Source: Planctomycetota bacterium (lineage in GTDB: Bacteria > Planctomycetota > UBA1135 > GCA-002686595). Taken from it: 6,620 bases of DNA. Made by a program: the position numbers and the translations under genes. Location of the stretch: contig JARGOW010000074.1 of assembly GCA_029212955.1 (NCBI GenBank), positions 1-6,620 of the forward strand, given 5' to 3'. Below the pieces are notes generated by a model, which worked only from the letters and a program-made list of their open reading frames with translations, searched no databases and was not told the origin of the DNA. Below, piece by piece: positions 5,366 through 6,620 of the stretch (its first letter is position 1; each line of letters opens with the position of its first letter).

Positions 5366-6620
5366 TTATTCCTGGGCTGTGCGGCAGAAGCAGGAACCGG
5401 GAATCTCCACGTCGGATAGGGAGAAGGCGGCTTCGAAGCGGGTGCGGGCTTCGAGTGCAGCTTCGGGTTGGCCTAGGGCTTCGAGGCATTCGGCGAGACC
5501 GTTGAGGGCCCAACCGTTGTCGGGGAAGCGGGCCAAGTCTTCCTGGTAAACCTTGAGGGCTTCCGCATGGTGTCCTTGTTCGGTGAGCAAGGCGCCAAGG
5601 GCGTGGTTGGCGGGCTCCATCCAGCCCCAGGGCTCGTCGTAGTTGAGCTTCTTGTCCAGGGCCGCAGCTTCCCGTAGGGAGGTGAAGGCCGCGTCGAACT
5701 CGCCTTTACGGTAGAGAATTTCGCCTTCGAGCAGGGCTTCGGCCACGTTCAGGATTTCAGCCACGGAGTTCTGAAACAGGGCGCGGGTTTCCGGCACAGC
5801 AGCTTTGGCTGCCAGGAAATCCTCCTGGCTTTGCAAGGCTTCCTCCACCCGGTTCAAGGACGCCAGGGCCAGGGCGCGGGAGTAGTGCCAAACAGCGAGG
5901 GGGCCCGGTTGTTCTGCGGGCGGTTTGGGCTCTAGCAGGATTTCCTCCCACATGCCGAAGCGCACCATCACATGCAGATGGGTGGCTAGGAAGATCTCCA
6001 CGAAGTCCGGGTGGGCGGCCAGCAGGCCGGCAGGAATTTCCCCGGGGATCGCGCGGGCAGCTTGCATGGCCACTTCCTTTTGGCCACTCCACATGGCGCC
6101 GTAGGCGATGAAGTGGTAGTTGTGGATTCGATAGCCCGTGTAGAAGTTCATGCGGCCCGCGTGCTGTACGTAGGCGTTGTCCATGGCCACAGCTTTTTGG
6201 TTTACGGCCACCGCGTCCTTATAGCGGCCCGTCCAGATGTAGATGTGGCTGGGCATGTGTACCAGGTGACCGAGGCCGGGGGTCAGATCCACCAGGCGAT
6301 CGGCCGCTTGCGTGGCGGCGTCGACCTCAGGTCCTGCCTCCATGGTGTGGATGTACAGGTGGCATAGCGCGGGGTGATCGGGCCAACGCTCCAAGCCCGA
6401 TTCGAGCACCTGGCGAATCTCAGCCACCTCGGGGGCCGGCACGCCTTCGGGGCTCCAGAGTTTCCATGGGCGCAGGTTCATCAGTGCTTCGCCCGTGAGC
6501 ACGACCACCTCAGGGTCGTCGGGGAACTGGGCGTGGACGCGTCGCATGGCGTTTGCGTAGGCCAACTCCAAGGGCGGGCGATCCTCCACGTTGGGGGAGG
6601 GGTGGCGCGTGAAGAGGGCT
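5366..6620 (-). CDS. TPR-type solenoid protein rich in conserved-looking histidines, N-terminus off the right edge
   Basis: The minus-strand frame enters at the right edge and runs 417 residues to a TAA at 5366-5368; numbering here starts at the first complete codon. The GTG at 6587-6589 is not the true start, because the ten residues before it (ALFTRHPSPN) continue the same frame. The protein is alpha-helical throughout. Recognisable stretches are EALMNLRPWKLW (44-55), HLYIHTMEAG (87-96), GHLVHMPSHIYIWTGRY (117-133) and NYHFIAYGAMWSG (167-179). A run of TPR-like helices reaches to about 398, the clearest being HHAEALKVYQEDLARFPDN (350-368). I recognise this block pattern from proteins annotated only as tetratricopeptide repeat proteins, often exported, with no defined activity. 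A signal peptide would lie outside the window. The tail ends in CFC (410-412). It is convergent with the lipid kinase gene, separated by 64 bases. Confidence 0.85.
   Translation of the reverse strand, partial: ALFTRHPSPNVEDRPPLELAYANAMRRVHAQFPDDPEVVVLTGEALMNLRPWKLWSPEGVPAPEVAEIRQVLESGLERWPDHPALCHLYIHTMEAGPEVDAATQAADRLVDLTPGLGHLVHMPSHIYIWTGRYKDAVAVNQKAVAMDNAYVQHAGRMNFYTGYRIHNYHFIAYGAMWSGQKEVAMQAARAIPGEIPAGLLAAHPDFVEIFLATHLHVMVRFGMWEEILLEPKPPAEQPGPLAVWHYSRALALASLNRVEEALQSQEDFLAAKAAVPETRALFQNSVAEILNVAEALLEGEILYRKGEFDAAFTSLREAAALDKKLNYDEPWGWMEPANHALGALLTEQGHHAEALKVYQEDLARFPDNGWALNGLAECLEALGQPEAALEARTRFEAAFSLSDVEIPGSCFCRTAQE

Overview
The window is bacterial chromosomal DNA, GC-rich and densely coded, carrying mostly housekeeping genes. 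I cannot fix the phylum. Three consecutive plus-strand genes lack a visible Shine-Dalgarno sequence and have C/A-rich leaders. That would fit lineages with weak SD use (some Planctomycetota, Verrucomicrobiota and relatives), but this is an impression, not a classification.

Layout: (1) 1-1120, minus strand: the N-terminal 373 residues of a ComEC/Rec2-type DNA uptake channel, running off the left edge. (2) 1234-3241, plus strand: a compact block of coaD (phosphopantetheine adenylyltransferase), ridA (enamine/imine deaminase) and ychF (ribosome-associated ATPase), with gaps of 13 and 36 bases, closed by a candidate terminator at 3301-3332. (3) 3242-4009: a 768-base stretch without a convincing gene. 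Its main content is a large imperfect palindrome at about 3348-3601, with short tandem repeats in both arms and a tight inner inverted repeat. (4) 4010-5301, plus strand: crcB (fluoride channel) and a YegS/DgkB-type lipid kinase whose start codon overlaps the crcB stop by one base. (5) 5366-6620, minus strand: the C-terminal 417 residues of a histidine-rich TPR-type protein, convergent with the kinase gene and running off the right edge.

How they fit together: coaD, ridA and ychF look like a cotranscribed housekeeping unit (CoA synthesis, metabolite damage control, translation). crcB and the lipid kinase are translationally linked, though no common pathway is evident. comEC diverges from coaD across 113 bases. 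The least ordinary part is the palindromic element between the two plus-strand blocks. It looks like a non-coding, probably multicopy repeat of the REP/MITE kind. I found no defence system, CRISPR array, transposase, tRNA or rRNA.
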